Source: Thamnaconus septentrionalis
Lineage: Eukaryota; Chordata; Actinopteri; Tetraodontiformes; Monacanthidae
Direction of reading: 5' to 3'
Length of the DNA: 64,000 nt
Assembly: GCA_009823395.1 (NCBI GenBank)
Contig: CM020511.1
Location: 15,346,001 to 15,410,000, forward strand
The translations under genes and the position numbers were made by a program. The notes under the pieces were generated by a model, which was not told the origin of the DNA, did not search any database, and was given only the letters and a program-made list of their open reading frames with translations. Numbering within the stretch: position 1 is the stretch's first letter; the number at the start of each line of letters is the position of its first letter. This document shows, piece by piece, positions 61,596 to 64,000 of this stretch.

Positions 61596-62605
61596 GCTCC
61601 CTACTCCCGTTGTCTCCTCCTCCCCATCCTCTGGCATAGTTTTCCTCCCCCATGTGACTCTTTATGGTTACTCTTTTCCATCTTATTCTTCCTGGATTGT
61701 ATTTTACAACATGCTCTAAGTATATGCGACATATCATGACTACTTGCGGGCAAAATACCTTTAAATTTCTGCCACATTTCCCTCATCCACCTGTTGAATA
61801 CTGTTGCCTTAACATTTCCAAGCACCACTAAGAACATATATACAACTCACTCATAAGGTCAGTAATGCTCTCAAAGAAGCAACATAGTAATAATATCATT
61901 GTTCTACATATTACGGTTCAGCACACTGTTTTTATACAACATTTTAATTATTGGCTGTTAAGAGATAAGAGCTAAAGAAAGCTACTGAACCAGTCAAATA
62001 TTCCATCAATGACTCAACAATGAGTCAACAAACATTCATTTAGTGATTAAAATCCACCTGCATTCTTAATGTCTCAACACATATCCTGTTTGTTGCGTTG
62101 TTGTAGTATGATTAATTAAATTAGTTCCCAAGTTTATTCCCAGGCACTGTACTCAACCCAGTGGAATTTAGATTTTGTCCCCCTCTACTCCTACATTAAA
62201 TTGCAAAATTAAGACATTTCATTGTTAAAAGCCGAGCATGAACAATATTTTAGATTACAGACGTCCTGCCAGAAAAAACTTTACGCAACTTTAGGATACA
62301 CGCTGGCATATTCAGACCCAGAGTGAACACAGAAGAACTTGGCTCCGCGCCTCCGTTATCCACGGCTGGAGATTGCAAATGTTTACACGCACATCCTCAT
62401 CCGCCGCTGTCTCTCTCATGTTAATGCGGGCTAATTTGTCCTACGATGGACCTGCTGTTCACCTCTCTATCTCTGTATCCGGATAGGCCGTGTGCCCTCT
62501 GCAATCCCTTTAACTCCTACACACGCATGCAGATCTATTACACATCAAGTTGCACTGTTAAGCGAGAAAGCTAACATCCAAAGATCGGTCATGGGGGCGG
62601 GATTT

Positions 62606-62631
62606 ACACACACATACACACACACACACAC
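62606..62631. repeat. (AC)n microsatellite, one interruption
   Basis: AC run with a single T substitution. Confidence 0.93.
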
Positions 62632-64000
62632 TCGGAGCCCCCTTTATGACATCCTGGCGGCCATGCAGCAGGCATTCCACTTGTGGGACAGCCCATATAG
62701 CCTTTAATCCCAGCCTGGCTCCCACCGAAAGACCCCCGGACGACGGAACGCCTGCCACGGAGGATGTGTCACCATACTGTGCGTCTCTCACTGCACATAC
62801 ACAGACACACACATCTGCAACAAATGTCTAGAAAACTACAATGTAACAGGCATGCACGCTAAAAGCTTCAAGCAGAAAGTTTAGACAAACATACTACAAT
62901 TTCTTTGTTTTTTTTTAAACTGTGTAAAAAAAAATGTTAAATGGAAAGATGTTAATATATTTTTTTGTTTTTTCTTGTTTTTCAAAAAATATTCGGCTGT
63001 GCTTGGTTGTGTGCTATTCGTGGAACCAGTACAAGCCCACATGACTGGGCTTTAATTGGATCCAGATTGGCCACAATTTTAAAGAAATGTTAACAGTCGC
63101 GCTATATGAGTCATGATACATCTTTTAGATCGTATCCAATCTGAGTGCAAGTGAGAGAAATTAAAGTGGAGCACACAGCATATAGCACATAAATACATGA
63201 GTGGCAGGTCAAAGGATGGCCGTGGAGATTTACGACGGCTCTGTTACATAACGCCAGATTTAGTGTCTTTGTTTTGCTTTGACTTACTTTTATGAGCTAT
63301 CACGAGAAAACAAAATAGACAGCGCTCAGGGGCCCGGCGTTAAATTAATGTTTCAGCTGTTTCACAGTTGTCACAGCTCCATCAGTTGAAATAGTTTGAC
63401 ATTTCAGAAGACATGTTTATGTGCTATTTTTTCCACGAAAGAGATAAAAAATAAAATAGGCTGATCCCCTCTGGTCAACTTTTGTTATAGCTGTAACCTG
63501 AGTCTGACCTCGGTTCTTGGGACTTCAAACAATTAAACTTAGCACTTTAAAAGCATATAAACACATTGTCTGAGTTGTTCTAGGTAAATACAGAACACGT
63601 CTTTATGGGAAGTCAGGTGCCGGGGCTATTCCGGACAGTCATAAACATGCCGTTGGTTTCCGATGAATAGTAACTTTGTAGGCTGACAAATTGTCACCTC
63701 TGTTAAATTTCTCAAGGCTTTATCCCAGTTTCTGGAGATGGAGTTTTATGGGTAATTAATCATGAACTGCTACTCCACCATTGTACACGATAATTGATAA
63801 AGATCTGAAAATGGGTGTATACAGTATATGGGGCCCTTTCAAGATGGATCTACGAGAATTCTGATTCAAAATGTCAACAATGAAGTTGCCTCGTAGGGTT
63901 ACACAACAGCAGGAACTTACTTAAACAAACTCTTGTAGACAAAGAAATAACATTTTGTTCCAAATTTTACTTCATGACTGGAGGGTTTCCTTTTATTTCT

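Larger units (their letters stand above)
59870..64000 (+). other. rspo3: Downstream of the TSP1 exon: presumed rspo3 intron 5, terminal exon not identified
   Basis: It starts with the exon 5 donor GTAAAG. A phase-1 exon encoding a Lys/Arg-rich tail and stop is expected but not found. Contents include GT and CA arrays (60.4 and 60.7 kb), a CpG-rich block with a TGG array (about 60840-61340), a T28 run, and AT-rich unique sequence from 61700. The terminal exon may lie past 64000 or be too diverged to see. Confidence 0.5.

Noticed and set aside
1..64000. CRISPR arrays, rRNA, prophage or other bacterial-type systems.
   Set aside because: No regularly spaced direct repeats with unique spacers and no rRNA-like sequence; spliced vertebrate gene structure and fish repeats rule out a prokaryotic source.

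Overview
The window looks like nuclear DNA of a ray-finned fish, probably a percomorph teleost. Reasons: a spliced vertebrate gene with GT-AG introns, many (CA)n/(GT)n microsatellites, and recognisable fish-type retroposon tails and DNA-transposon ends. It holds no operons, bacterial genes or CRISPR arrays. Only one protein-coding gene can be supported. It is an R-spondin, best matched to R-spondin 3 (rspo3), on the + strand; five coding exons lie between 53238 and 59869.

Layout. Positions 1 to about 52100 form a gene-poor region with no exon I can recognise. It contains microsatellites, a small inverted-repeat transposon with an exact 8-base target duplication and internal TTAGGG units (14691-14962), four copies of an L2-like retroposon tail (near 15000, 24100, 24600 and 29070), a Tc1-like terminal fragment (about 41597-41700), a 942-base hAT-like element (41918-42859), and two tRNA-SINE-like segments in opposite orientation (about 45750 and 46490). 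About 52100-53237 is the GC-rich, pyrimidine-rich, GA-repeat-bearing upstream region and presumed 5' leader of rspo3. The exons are: signal peptide (53238-53337), furin-like repeat Fu1 (57649-57843), Fu2 (58481-58624), an additional furin-like repeat here called Fu3 (59430-59576), and the thrombospondin type-1 domain (59687-59869). The basic C-terminal exon expected in this family was not found before the window ends.

Biology. R-spondins are secreted proteins that raise Wnt signalling. Fu1 binds the ubiquitin ligases ZNRF3/RNF43, Fu2 binds LGR4/5/6 receptors, and the TSP1 domain plus basic tail bind heparan sulfate. The main point of interest is the third furin repeat. It sits on its own symmetric phase-1 exon, looks like a duplicate of the Fu2 exon, and lacks both phenylalanines of the LGR-binding hairpin. 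Its splice acceptor is weaker than its neighbours', and skipping it keeps the frame, so the locus could make two-furin and three-furin forms. The large upstream region fits a regulatory landscape for a developmental gene, but no enhancer can be proved from one sequence.
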